Assembly: GCA_018065165.1 (NCBI GenBank)
Contig: JAGHTV010000157.1
Span: 1 to 12,928 of the forward strand
DNA length: 12,928 nt
Origin: Candidatus Sodaliphilus fimicaballi
Lineage (GTDB): Bacteria > Bacteroidota > Bacteroidia > Bacteroidales > Muribaculaceae
Direction: 5' to 3'
Shown here: in pieces, positions 6,737-12,928 of the stretch
Layout of the letters: each line of letters starts with the position of its first letter
Position numbering within the stretch: position 1 is the stretch's first letter
Position numbers and translations under genes: made by a program
The notes under the pieces: generated by a model
What the model was told of the DNA's origin: nothing
Database searches by the model: none
What the model saw: only the letters and a program-made list of their open reading frames with translations

Positions 6737-7930
6737 TTATTTGATTTTCTCGGCTATTGCTGCAGGGACGGCAGCGCGGTGGGTCATGATGTTGATGGTC
6801 TTGGCGCGGAAGTAGGCGCTCGAGACGTAGATGTAGCCGTCGTAAATCTGGTTGGTGTCCCATGAGTTCTTCACCTTGTAGAACTTGTTGCCCTTTTGGT
6901 CCTTGGCAAGGCCTACGATTACCATGAGGTGGTCGTCGACGGTCTCAAATGAGTCAAACATCTTTTGGCGTACCTCCTGGGTGATTTCCATCTCGGGCTG
7001 GGGGCCGTTGAACTCATACATCTCGGTTTTGCGGTCCTTGTTGGGGAGTTTGCGCCAGCGTGCCAGCTCCTTGGCGTCCATGTTCTTCTCGTCCTTGAGC
7101 ACGGGCATGATGGCATAACCGTTGTCCCATTGCCAAGTCTTCTCGCTCATGTCGGCCGACCATGCTACTGAGTAGCCGCTCATGATGGCGTTGTCAACTA
7201 TCTGCTCCATCTCGTCGAGCTGAACATTCATCATTGTTGCCCACAACCAGTTGTCGGGAATCTCGATGATGAAGTCCTTGTAGAAGGGGTGGTGTGTAAA
7301 CGATGTGAAGGCCTGGTAGTCGTTCATGTTGAGGCCAAACGATGCTGCGTAGCTCTGGGGAGTGTAGGTAACGCCATCGACAGTGAAAGTCTCGGGCACC
7401 TTGCCCAGATAGGCGTCGAGGATGCCGTTGATGGCTCCGAGCCATGCGGTAGAATAACGCTTGCCGGGCTTAGCCACGATGCCCTTCATGTAACCCTTCA
7501 TGCCAGCGATGAGTTCCTGATGGTCGTGCTTCTCTTCGCCATAGTTCATGCCGGCGTACACGCTCTCGGGCACAGTGCCATACTTGTCCCATGCATAGAG
7601 CACATCCTTAATGCCGCCACCCTGGTTGAAGCGCATCTCGCCCTCCATGCGCATGTACTTTTGCGCCTTTTCGGGGTAGAGGCAACGCACGGTGTACATC
7701 TCGCTCAGGTCAACCTCCTTGCCACTGGTGCGCAGTATCTCGTTCTCGAGAAACGCTGTGACTGAGAAGCACCAGCAGGTGCCAGTCTCGTACTGATCCT
7801 TGATGGGAGTGGTCTTTACAACCTTAGTATCGGTAAACTTAAATCCTGTGCTCTCGGGGGTAACCACATCGGCGCTTGCGGGAAGCAGCGCCCCGCACAT
7901 CAGTGCCAGAGTAAACAGTTTTTTCATCAT
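6737..7930 (-). CDS. Secreted C1B cysteine peptidase (aminopeptidase C / bleomycin hydrolase family)
   Basis: This papain-fold peptidase of family C1B has 397 residues from the ATG at 7930. An upstream in-frame TTG at 7936 would add two residues and is less likely. MMKKLFTLALMCGALLPASA is a signal peptide, so it should act outside the cytoplasm, unlike classic PepC. The active site is intact: Gln46 and Cys52 in QYETGTCWCFS, His334 in DDHLMVIVGLA and Asn355 in KVKNSWD. A typical C1B insertion separates Cys and His. The C-terminus is AEKIK. It heads the run leading to the two LRR-dockerin genes, with a good promoter 28 bases upstream of its start. Its last codons were copied into the scar at 5451-5499. 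The substrate is unknown. In the Bacteroidales, such genes are often annotated as aminopeptidase C. Confidence 0.92.
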   Translation of the reverse strand: MMKKLFTLALMCGALLPASADVVTPESTGFKFTDTKVVKTTPIKDQYETGTCWCFSVTAFLENEILRTSGKEVDLSEMYTVRCLYPEKAQKYMRMEGEMRFNQGGGIKDVLYAWDKYGTVPESVYAGMNYGEEKHDHQELIAGMKGYMKGIVAKPGKRYSTAWLGAINGILDAYLGKVPETFTVDGVTYTPQSYAASFGLNMNDYQAFTSFTHHPFYKDFIIEIPDNWLWATMMNVQLDEMEQIVDNAIMSGYSVAWSADMSEKTWQWDNGYAIMPVLKDEKNMDAKELARWRKLPNKDRKTEMYEFNGPQPEMEITQEVRQKMFDSFETVDDHLMVIVGLAKDQKGNKFYKVKNSWDTNQIYDGYIYVSSAYFRAKTINIMTHRAAVPAAIAEKIK

Positions 7931-7957
7931 AGCCAAAATAGTTAAAGTTTAATTCTA

Positions 7958-7988
7958 CAAAGATACTTCTTTTATATGAAAAAAGAAA
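7958..7988 (-). promoter_or_regulatory. Promoter of the peptidase-LRR-dockerin-thyA run
   Basis: On the minus strand, TATCTTTG (7965-7958) is a full match to the Bacteroidetes -7 box TAnnTTTG. Nineteen bases upstream lies TTTC (7988-7985), one mismatch from the -33 TTTG. The predicted start near 7952 gives a leader of about 22 bases before the ATG at 7930, which supports that start codon. A 12-base direct repeat abuts the -33 element. Confidence 0.65.
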
Positions 7989-8046
7989 GACGAAAAACGA
8001 AAAAACGATTGCTTTCCTGGCAAGTTAGAGATATGACGAAAAACGA
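7989..8046. repeat. 12-base direct repeat upstream of the peptidase promoter
   Basis: GACGAAAAACGA occurs at 7989-8000 and again at 8035-8046, 46 bases apart. The first copy abuts the -33 element of the peptidase promoter. It may be a regulator-binding pair. The rest of the gap between 7931 and 8080 holds only the promoter and a weak four-pair hairpin at 8009-8023. Confidence 0.4.
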
Positions 8047-8080
8047 ATGACTAATCGCGAAATGTGTTCCCTTTGCGTTG

Positions 8081-8983
8081 TCAGTCGTTGCGGGTCTTGC
8101 GCCACTGTGCAGGCGTCATGGTTTTGAGCCCATGTGTCTTGAGATGGTTAGAGAAATACTCGGCCCCACGATAGTTGAGGTGGATTGAGTTGGCATAGTA
8201 GGTAGAGTCGGGGAACTGGAAATATTCATAGTCGGCGATGCGCACACAACTGTCGATGGAGAGGTAATAATCCCACGACTTGCTGCGCTCGTAAAAGACA
8301 TTGCGTTTGTACTTGGGGTAATTCATGAGCACCAGCTGTACTCCCTTAGCCTTGCACAGGTCAATGATCTTTTCAAGATAGGAGATTTGCATTGAATACG
8401 CTTCGAGCGACGGACGAGGGGTGTGTACCACGCCGCGTCGCTTAAGGCGGCTGTTAAGCTGCTTCATCTCCTTCCTGAGGAAGTGGAAGTCCCAAGCTTC
8501 ATATCCTCCAATGGTGGCAGGTACAGTCAATACATGCAAGTCGTTGAGTAGGTAGAACGACACCATCATTGACCCATCTAATTTCCACAGGCGAGAAAGC
8601 AGCTCGTTATCAGCAATTGCAATGCGCTCGCTTTTGTAAATTAGCATATTGGTTGAGATGCTATTGTCAGGGTAGGAGTAAAAGTCAATCATGTGCACGA
8701 TGAGAGTGTCTACCTTGTTTTGTTCAAGCATACGCTCGGCAGCTAGATATACGCCTGAATACATCTCGGCATCAATGCAACGGTTGGTCCACCCTGTGAG
8801 GATAGAGTCGTTGATAGAGTTACGGCCCTGCGAGTTGCCCAGCAGCAGCACCTTGCTGTTGTGAGGCATAGAGTAATCAAGTTGAGAACTCAGGTAATAG
8901 AGTGTTGAGAATTTCAACCCTAAAATGAGTAGAAGTCCCAGCGGTAACGCTATTGCTAATGTTTTGATGAATCGATGTTTCAT
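8081..8983 (-). CDS. Membrane-anchored SGNH-hydrolase-like protein, partner of MBOAT
   Basis: This 300-residue protein has one N-terminal hydrophobic segment (about 8-31) and a soluble, presumably periplasmic, domain. The motif LLLGNSQGRNS at 46-56 places Ser51 as the SGNH nucleophile. ANSIHLNYRGAEYFS at 264-278 is the C-terminal block with His268. The usual acid of the DxxH motif is Asn265 here. LVLMNYPKY at 218-225 is the central strand. It starts 6 bases after the MBOAT stop, so the two are translationally linked. In AlgJ/AlgX- and DltD-like systems, such partners take acyl groups handled by the MBOAT and place them on an exported glycan. That role is inferred here. The Asp-to-Asn change may reduce or alter catalysis. 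The acceptor polysaccharide is not visible. Confidence 0.8.
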   Translation of the reverse strand: MKHRFIKTLAIALPLGLLLILGLKFSTLYYLSSQLDYSMPHNSKVLLLGNSQGRNSINDSILTGWTNRCIDAEMYSGVYLAAERMLEQNKVDTLIVHMIDFYSYPDNSISTNMLIYKSERIAIADNELLSRLWKLDGSMMVSFYLLNDLHVLTVPATIGGYEAWDFHFLRKEMKQLNSRLKRRGVVHTPRPSLEAYSMQISYLEKIIDLCKAKGVQLVLMNYPKYKRNVFYERSKSWDYYLSIDSCVRIADYEYFQFPDSTYYANSIHLNYRGAEYFSNHLKTHGLKTMTPAQWRKTRND

Positions 8984-8989
8984 GGCAGG

Positions 8990-10399
8990 TTAGAATTGGA
9001 AATAGACAAAAGTTCCGCCCTCGGGCGAAGCCATGATAGACAATAGCAACAGCATGCCGGTGATGATTGCAACATCCTTCCATATGGGGCGTGGTGTAGA
9101 GCCTGCAAGCTTGTCCTTGGGCCACCATTCCTCAACAGCATCCTTGGCAATAACGATGATGATGGCAATAAATATCATCGCCATCTGAGTTATCTTGTTG
9201 GCTATGGTGAAGTTTGCAGGGTCGGCCATGCGTACAAGGTGAGCGTGAACTAGTCCCAGCGTGCCAGCGCGATAAATGAGTCGTGCCATGGCCACAAAGA
9301 CAAATGTGAAGGCAATGTGCATCCACTTCTCAACTGCCTTGAACTGCTTCTTGTGCCACCCTAAGGCCCTCTCAATGCCCAATGCGATGCCATGTGCTCC
9401 ACCCCAAGCCACGTAGGTCCATGTGGCTCCGTGCCACAGGCCGCTGGCTAGGAAGGTGACAAAGAGGTTGAAGTAGATGCGCCACTTTTTGCAACGGCTG
9501 CCGCCAAGCGGGAAGTATACGTAGTCGCGAAACCATGTCGACAGCGAGATGTGCCACCTGCGCCAGAAGTCACTCACCGTGACAGCAAACAGCGGATGGT
9601 TGAAGTTGTCCTTGAGATGGAAGCCCATGATGCGTGCAGCGCCTATGGCAATGAAACTGTAGCCGGCAAAGTCGCCATAAATCTGGAATGGGAACAGGAT
9701 GGTGCCTATGATTGACGAGTAGCCGTCGGCCGACGGGGTGTCAAATACCGACTGCACATACACTGCACAGCGGTCGGCCAGTGCCAGTTTCATGAAGTAT
9801 CCCCACAGCATGAGCTTGAAGCCCGAGATGGCGGCATCGTCGTCAAACTTGTGTTGCCTCCTGAACTGTGGCAACATGTTGCTCGATCGCTCAATGGGAC
9901 CAGCCACTAGCTGGGGGAAGAATGAGACAAACAGGGCATAGTTGATGAAGTCTTTCTCGGCCTTGATATCGCGGCGATACACATCGACGATATAGCCCAC
10001 CGACTGGAATACATAGAACGACACACCCACTGGTAGCAGTATGTTGGGCAACGGAATATTGATGCCTATGCCCAGGGTCGCCATCACCCAGTTGACCGTC
10101 TCAACGCCAAAGTTGGCATACTTAAAAAAGGCTATCAGAGATAGGTTTAAAAAAACGCTACCACTCACGAGCCATTTGCGGCGTGAGTGGTCTTGTACAT
10201 GTTCCAGCCCTATGCTGGCAAGGTATGATATGAGGGTGTTGCCCAGCAGCAATAAGCCGTAGCGGGCATCCCAGTTCATGTAGAAGTAATAACTCGCAAT
10301 GAGCAGGAATATATTGCGTGCACGCTGTGCCTTTATCCCCCAGTAAATAAGGCATACGATGGGGAAAAACAGGACAAACGACCACGAGTTAAATTCCAT
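8990..10399 (-). CDS. MBOAT-family O-acyltransferase (AlgI/DltB-like)
   Basis: This 469-residue polytopic membrane protein has about ten hydrophobic segments and is of normal length for the AlgI/PatA class. Family landmarks are in order: FNSWSFVLFFPIV at the N-terminus, LLPVGVSFYVFQSVGYIVDV (121-140), FPQLVAGPIERS (161-172), DFAGYSFIAIGAARIMGF (243-260), DFWRRWHISLSTWFRDYVYF (277-296) and SGLWHGATWTYVAWGGAHG (319-337). His323 is the conserved catalytic histidine of the MBOAT active site. The family moves an acyl group, usually acetyl, across the membrane for transfer to a polysaccharide or other extracytoplasmic acceptor. The SGNH-like gene follows after 6 bases and is the probable periplasmic partner. 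It begins 63 bases after hemD, with no clear promoter box in between. Confidence 0.95.
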   Translation of the reverse strand: MEFNSWSFVLFFPIVCLIYWGIKAQRARNIFLLIASYYFYMNWDARYGLLLLGNTLISYLASIGLEHVQDHSRRKWLVSGSVFLNLSLIAFFKYANFGVETVNWVMATLGIGINIPLPNILLPVGVSFYVFQSVGYIVDVYRRDIKAEKDFINYALFVSFFPQLVAGPIERSSNMLPQFRRQHKFDDDAAISGFKLMLWGYFMKLALADRCAVYVQSVFDTPSADGYSSIIGTILFPFQIYGDFAGYSFIAIGAARIMGFHLKDNFNHPLFAVTVSDFWRRWHISLSTWFRDYVYFPLGGSRCKKWRIYFNLFVTFLASGLWHGATWTYVAWGGAHGIALGIERALGWHKKQFKAVEKWMHIAFTFVFVAMARLIYRAGTLGLVHAHLVRMADPANFTIANKITQMAMIFIAIIIVIAKDAVEEWWPKDKLAGSTPRPIWKDVAIITGMLLLLSIMASPEGGTFVYFQF

Positions 10400-10462
10400 G
10401 CCAAAAAGGTGCTATGCCGATGTGCGGGTGATTTCTTGCTATGTGAAAATCGCCGCTAGTCG

Positions 10463-11206
10463 TTATTTCTTTTTCTTTGCGAGGAAGGCGTCGATAGCAG
10501 CAGCCATCGATGGTGCCTGTGGCGATGTTGTGATGTCGAGACGCAAACCTGCCTCGTTCACAGCGTCGATGGTGGGCTGGCCCATTGCACCTATGGCAAT
10601 CTCGCCTTGCTCAAAACCGGGGAAGTTGCTGATGAGCGACTTAACACCTGCAGGGCTGAAGAAGATGAGCATGTCGTAGTCGAGCTTCTCCTCGGGGGTG
10701 AAGTCGTTGCTCACGGTGCGATACATCACAGCCTTGGTGTAAGAGATGTTGTGTTGATCCATCTCGCTCACCTTTGAGTCGTCGTGAGCGTCGCTAATGG
10801 GCATCAGGTATGTCTCCTTATTGTGCTTCTCAATAAGGGGTATGAGCTCGGGTATCTTGCCGCTCTCGCTATAGAAGATTTTACGCTTGCGGTAAACGAT
10901 ATACTTTTGCAGATAATGTGCGATTGTCTCGCTGATGCAGAAGTACTTGAGAGTTTCAGGTACATTATAGCGAGTCTCCTTGCACAGGCGGAAGAAGTGG
11001 TCTATCGCTGTGCGAGCAGTAAATATAATTGCTGTATAATCGGGAATTTGTATTCTCGACTGACGGAATTCTTTAGCCGTGAGTCCTTCAACTTTAATAA
11101 ATGGACGAAAAACGACCTCAACGCCGTACTTAGTCTCCAAGTCAAAATAAGGTGACTTTGCTCCAGCGGGCTTAGGCTGGGAAACCAAAATTCTCTTAAT
11201 GTTCAC
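10463..11206 (-). CDS. hemD: HemD-family protein (uroporphyrinogen-III synthase-like)
   Basis: HemD cyclises hydroxymethylbilane to uroporphyrinogen III in heme and siroheme synthesis. I chose the GTG at 11206 because the protein then starts with NIKRILVSQPKP, the usual N-terminus in Bacteroidetes relatives (recalled, not searched). It gives 247 residues and begins 17 bases after the DUF4271 stop. A TTG at 11233 would add nine residues and overlap that gene. Seen in it are the two-domain pattern RPFIKVEGL, AVMYRTVSNDFTP and LIFFSPAGVKSLISNFP, with a Lys-rich tail. Sequence conservation in this family is low. I see no other heme gene in the window, so the enzymatic role is inferred from family resemblance. 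The next gene is an MBOAT acyltransferase. Confidence 0.88.
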   Translation of the reverse strand: MNIKRILVSQPKPAGAKSPYFDLETKYGVEVVFRPFIKVEGLTAKEFRQSRIQIPDYTAIIFTARTAIDHFFRLCKETRYNVPETLKYFCISETIAHYLQKYIVYRKRKIFYSESGKIPELIPLIEKHNKETYLMPISDAHDDSKVSEMDQHNISYTKAVMYRTVSNDFTPEEKLDYDMLIFFSPAGVKSLISNFPGFEQGEIAIGAMGQPTIDAVNEAGLRLDITTSPQAPSMAAAIDAFLAKKKK

Positions 11207-11222
11207 GTATACCCAATTTAGG

Positions 11223-12098
11223 TTAAACTTCAAGAATGGTACACAAACTTACGGTACCAGCACACATCTTAACAAGTGGAACAATTTCCACGCTGCAAAG
11301 GTACAAAATAAAATAGACAAGTGATGGCAAATTGCTGTAAAAAATTCTAAATCCCTTGCAAATAAACGCAATTCGTGCCAAAATGTAAAGAATTATAGCA
11401 ATTGTTAACAATGATTTGCACTCTTGTGGCCACACCAGCAGAGCGGCAACTACCGGGAATAGTAGTATGCCCAAAAGAGACTGCGAAGCCTTGAATCCGT
11501 CGGTCCACAATCGGGTCGCAACCTGGTCGGCAAAGATGTATCCCAAGAGGTTGTAAACGAGCAGTTGAATGAGATAAAAAAGCAGTGCCGATCCGGCATA
11601 GATGCCTATGTGCATAAAGATGGCACTGTGCAAGTGGTCGAGCAGGTTGGGCATTGCTGCACCCACACCATAAAACACGGCCACACCCTCCATAATGCAG
11701 GTGTTGAGCACCAGAGCGGTGAGAATCTGTGTCTCGTTTACGGTGTGATCCTCAAACAGGTTTTCGCGTCGGCGGGTCGAGAACATGTTGTGGAAGAATG
11801 CCTGCACATACTTGTAGCCCGTGCGATAGCTTATTACCACGAAGAACACGCCTAGCATAATTAGCGACATGGTGCCGGTATCGCCCAGTACCGAGTGCAA
11901 CGGTTGGGCTGGCGACACGCCACTGGGAGCCTGCATCACGGGATAGCTGTCAAGTGACTTTATTACGCTATCGCCAGGCTCAGGCTGTGGAAATCCGTCG
12001 CTGTACTGCGGGGCATAGTACACGGGTGCTGCCGGCGTGCTGTCGGGCACGGCGGCAGGTTGTGTAGTGGGTGATATGTTTGCTATTGAATCGGGCAT
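11223..12098 (-). CDS. DUF4271-family membrane protein
   Basis: This 291-residue protein starts with a proline-, serine- and alanine-rich tail of about 70 residues. It is followed by about six hydrophobic segments (roughly 77-91, 124-147, 160-190, 207-223, 228-247 and 259-277). The end YFILYLCSVEIVPLVKM (262-278) is the pattern I associate with DUF4271, a Bacteroidetes-specific family commonly located just before hemD, as here. The molecular role is unknown. It starts 9 bases after the LOG gene stop, indicating one operon. A Bacteroidetes -7 box lies inside its 3' end (11296-11303) and may serve hemD. Confidence 0.85.
   Translation of the reverse strand: MPDSIANISPTTQPAAVPDSTPAAPVYYAPQYSDGFPQPEPGDSVIKSLDSYPVMQAPSGVSPAQPLHSVLGDTGTMSLIMLGVFFVVISYRTGYKYVQAFFHNMFSTRRRENLFEDHTVNETQILTALVLNTCIMEGVAVFYGVGAAMPNLLDHLHSAIFMHIGIYAGSALLFYLIQLLVYNLLGYIFADQVATRLWTDGFKASQSLLGILLFPVVAALLVWPQECKSLLTIAIILYILARIAFICKGFRIFYSNLPSLVYFILYLCSVEIVPLVKMCAGTVSLCTILEV
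11296..11303 (-). promoter_or_regulatory. Possible internal -7 box for hemD
   Basis: TACCTTTG, followed by C, on the minus strand matches TAnnTTTG exactly and lies 90 bases before the hemD start. It encodes Tyr-Leu-Cys of DUF4271, so it may be coincidental. The nearest TTTG upstream is 24 bases away (11331-11328), longer than the usual 19-21. Confidence 0.25.
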
Positions 12099-12107
12099 CA
12101 GCAGTGT

Positions 12108-12701
12108 TTAGTCGTAAAATTTAGTATCGCTTACGGCAACACCCTCGGCAAGTTGTTGCTCAATGGCCTCGACTGCCTCGAGGGGTGTGGCTGCCACGGT
12201 CCACAAGCAGCAGTGAGTGTGCTTCATGAAGCCTTCCTCCACACTTCGGTTGAGCATCTCGACCAGCGGGTCAAAGTAGCCACATGTATTGAGCAAGATG
12301 ATGGGTTTGGTGATGATGGCCAGCTGTCGCCAAGTGATAACCTCGAGCAACTCCTCAAGGGTGCCGCAGCCGCCAGGCAGAGCAATGACAGCATCGCTCA
12401 GGTTGTTCATCATCTCCTTGCGTTCGTGCATGTCGGCGGTGATAATCTCCTCACTCACGCGATCATATCCCCATCCGTTGTCAACCATAAACTTGGGTAT
12501 CACGCCAGTAACATGGCCGCCAGCGTCGAGCGTGCCATCGCTCACGCTGCGCATCAGGCCCATGCCGCCCGAGCCATTGACACAGGCCCAGCCGTGCTCG
12601 GCCATCACACGACCCAGTTCATAGGCAGCGTCGTTATACTGCTTGTCGATGCGTGCACTTGATGCCGCAAAAACGCAAATCTTGCCTTTTTCCTGTTTCA
12701 T
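12108..12701 (-). CDS. LOG-family protein (nucleoside 5'-monophosphate phosphoribohydrolase, TIGR00730)
   Basis: LOG-family (formerly lysine-decarboxylase-like) proteins cleave the N-glycosidic bond of nucleoside 5'-monophosphates. In bacteria they are thought to produce cytokinins or recycle nucleotides. The 197 residues are normal. The Rossmann start KICVFAASS is at 7-15, GSGGMGLM at 43-50, MHERKEMM at 91-98 and the signature PGGCGTLEE at 109-117, including the conserved Arg94 and Glu117 positions. The ATG at 12701 places the first strand correctly. A perfect -7 box ends just 3 bases upstream of the ATG, so the mRNA may be almost leaderless. It is the first gene of a run with DUF4271 and hemD. 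The substrate is not defined by sequence alone. Confidence 0.94.
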   Translation of the reverse strand: MKQEKGKICVFAASSARIDKQYNDAAYELGRVMAEHGWACVNGSGGMGLMRSVSDGTLDAGGHVTGVIPKFMVDNGWGYDRVSEEIITADMHERKEMMNNLSDAVIALPGGCGTLEELLEVITWRQLAIITKPIILLNTCGYFDPLVEMLNRSVEEGFMKHTHCCLWTVAATPLEAVEAIEQQLAEGVAVSDTKFYD

Positions 12702-12704
12702 ACT

Positions 12705-12713
12705 GCAAAGGTA
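12705..12713 (-). promoter_or_regulatory. Bacteroidetes -7 box abutting the LOG start codon
   Basis: TACCTTTGC on the minus strand is an exact -7 element; only AGT separates it from the ATG at 12701-12699. Transcription would begin at or within a few bases of the start codon. No good -33 TTTG is seen at 19-21 bases, but AT-rich DNA lies further upstream. Confidence 0.5.
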
Positions 12714-12724
12714 CTACTTTTTTA

Positions 12725-12751
12725 GACTGAAAGAGCGGGTAGGACTGAAAG
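12725..12751. repeat. 9-base direct repeat upstream of the LOG promoter
   Basis: GACTGAAAG occurs at 12725-12733 and 12743-12751, start-to-start spacing 18 bases, close to two helical turns. It lies where the -33 element would be. It could be a regulator-binding pair or chance. Confidence 0.3.
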
Positions 12752-12855
12752 AAATTAAAATAATTAAAATAATTTTTGAGAATGAGCCTGACCGATGTGA
12801 GAAAACAAGTGAAATAATCATGCTTCTCGGGACGTAGGTTTCTACCTCTGTAACA

Positions 12856-12928
12856 CTAGAGTATGGCGGCGGTGTTGTGGGAGATGGTGGCGGTGAGTGC
12901 CTCGGGGGTGGTGCCCAGGTTGCTTGCC
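12856..12928 (-). CDS. C-terminal fragment of a gene cut by the right edge; possibly TatD-like
   Basis: On the minus strand an open frame enters from the right edge and ends at TAG (12858-12856). The last 23 residues begin ASNLGTTPEALTATIS and end HNTAAIL. The pattern G-(3)-EAL-(4)-HN-(4)-L resembles the C-terminal helix of TatD-type metal-dependent hydrolases (GxxxEExxxxxxxNxxxLF), but this is too short to assign. Codon use fits the neighbours. About 140 bases separate it from the LOG gene start, holding the LOG promoter and direct repeats. Confidence 0.55.
   Translation of the reverse strand, partial: ASNLGTTPEALTATISHNTAAIL

Noticed and set aside
8000..8023. TTGC/GCAA hairpin followed by a T-run after the SGNH gene
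   Set aside because: There are only four base pairs and the distance from the stop is over 50 bases, too weak to call a terminator.
10427..10454. Stem GGTGATTT / AAATCGCC between hemD and the MBOAT gene
   Set aside because: In the transcribed sense it has a C-A mismatch and no T-tract follows, so a terminator is not supported.
11104..11115. A third copy of GACGAAAAACGA inside hemD
   Set aside because: It encodes conserved HemD residues (VVFRPF region), so it is probably coincidental and not part of the promoter repeat.
12838..12861. GTAG/CTAC and CTCT/AGAG short palindromes near the right edge
   Set aside because: The stems are only four pairs, within chance expectation.

Overview
This window reads as a chromosomal segment from a member of the Bacteroidales, most like gut Muribaculaceae or Prevotellaceae. 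The evidence is the Bacteroidetes-type -7 box (TAnnTTTG) at several gene starts, the DUF4271-hemD pair, BspA-type leucine-rich-repeat proteins ending in dockerin repeats, and weak Shine-Dalgarno sites. Every gene I can support lies on the minus strand, so transcription runs from right to left. No stretch over 300 bases lacks a gene. I see no tRNA, rRNA, CRISPR array, insertion sequence or phage gene.

In order of transcription: the right edge holds only the last 23 codons of a gene, possibly TatD-like. A LOG-family nucleotide phosphoribohydrolase (12108-12701) follows, then a DUF4271 membrane protein (11223-12098), a HemD-family protein (10463-11206), an MBOAT O-acyltransferase (8990-10399) and a membrane-anchored SGNH-like protein (8081-8983). 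The last two are a typical pair for O-acylation of an extracytoplasmic glycan. After a 150-base gap with a promoter comes a second co-directional block: a secreted C1B cysteine peptidase, two paralogous secreted LRR-dockerin proteins, thymidylate synthase (thyA), dihydrofolate reductase (folA) and mutS. ThyA and FolA work together, since ThyA oxidises methylene-THF to DHF and FolA regenerates THF. MutS repairs mismatches. The secreted proteins upstream have no obvious metabolic link to them.

The most interesting region is 4244-6783. The 125 bases between the two LRR-dockerin genes contain the 5' end of thyA joined in frame to the 3' end of the peptidase gene, giving an intact 30-codon chimeric ORF. 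This is the expected scar of a tandem duplication of an ancestral peptidase-LRR-thyA segment. The two copies now differ sharply along their length. The dockerin-coding ends plus the adjacent thyA-start sequence are about 98% identical over about 262 bases (6 substitutions and one 4-base indel by hand count). The LRR parts keep only about half of their residues. This suggests later gene conversion of the dockerin end, or fast divergence of the LRR part.

Other items of note are two abutting tandem arrays (9-base and 8-base units) between thyA and folA, an Asn where the catalytic Asp is expected in the SGNH protein, a Cys at the conserved DHFR Trp position, a promoter box almost touching the LOG start codon, and a palindrome-bearing promoter at the left edge serving a gene outside the window.
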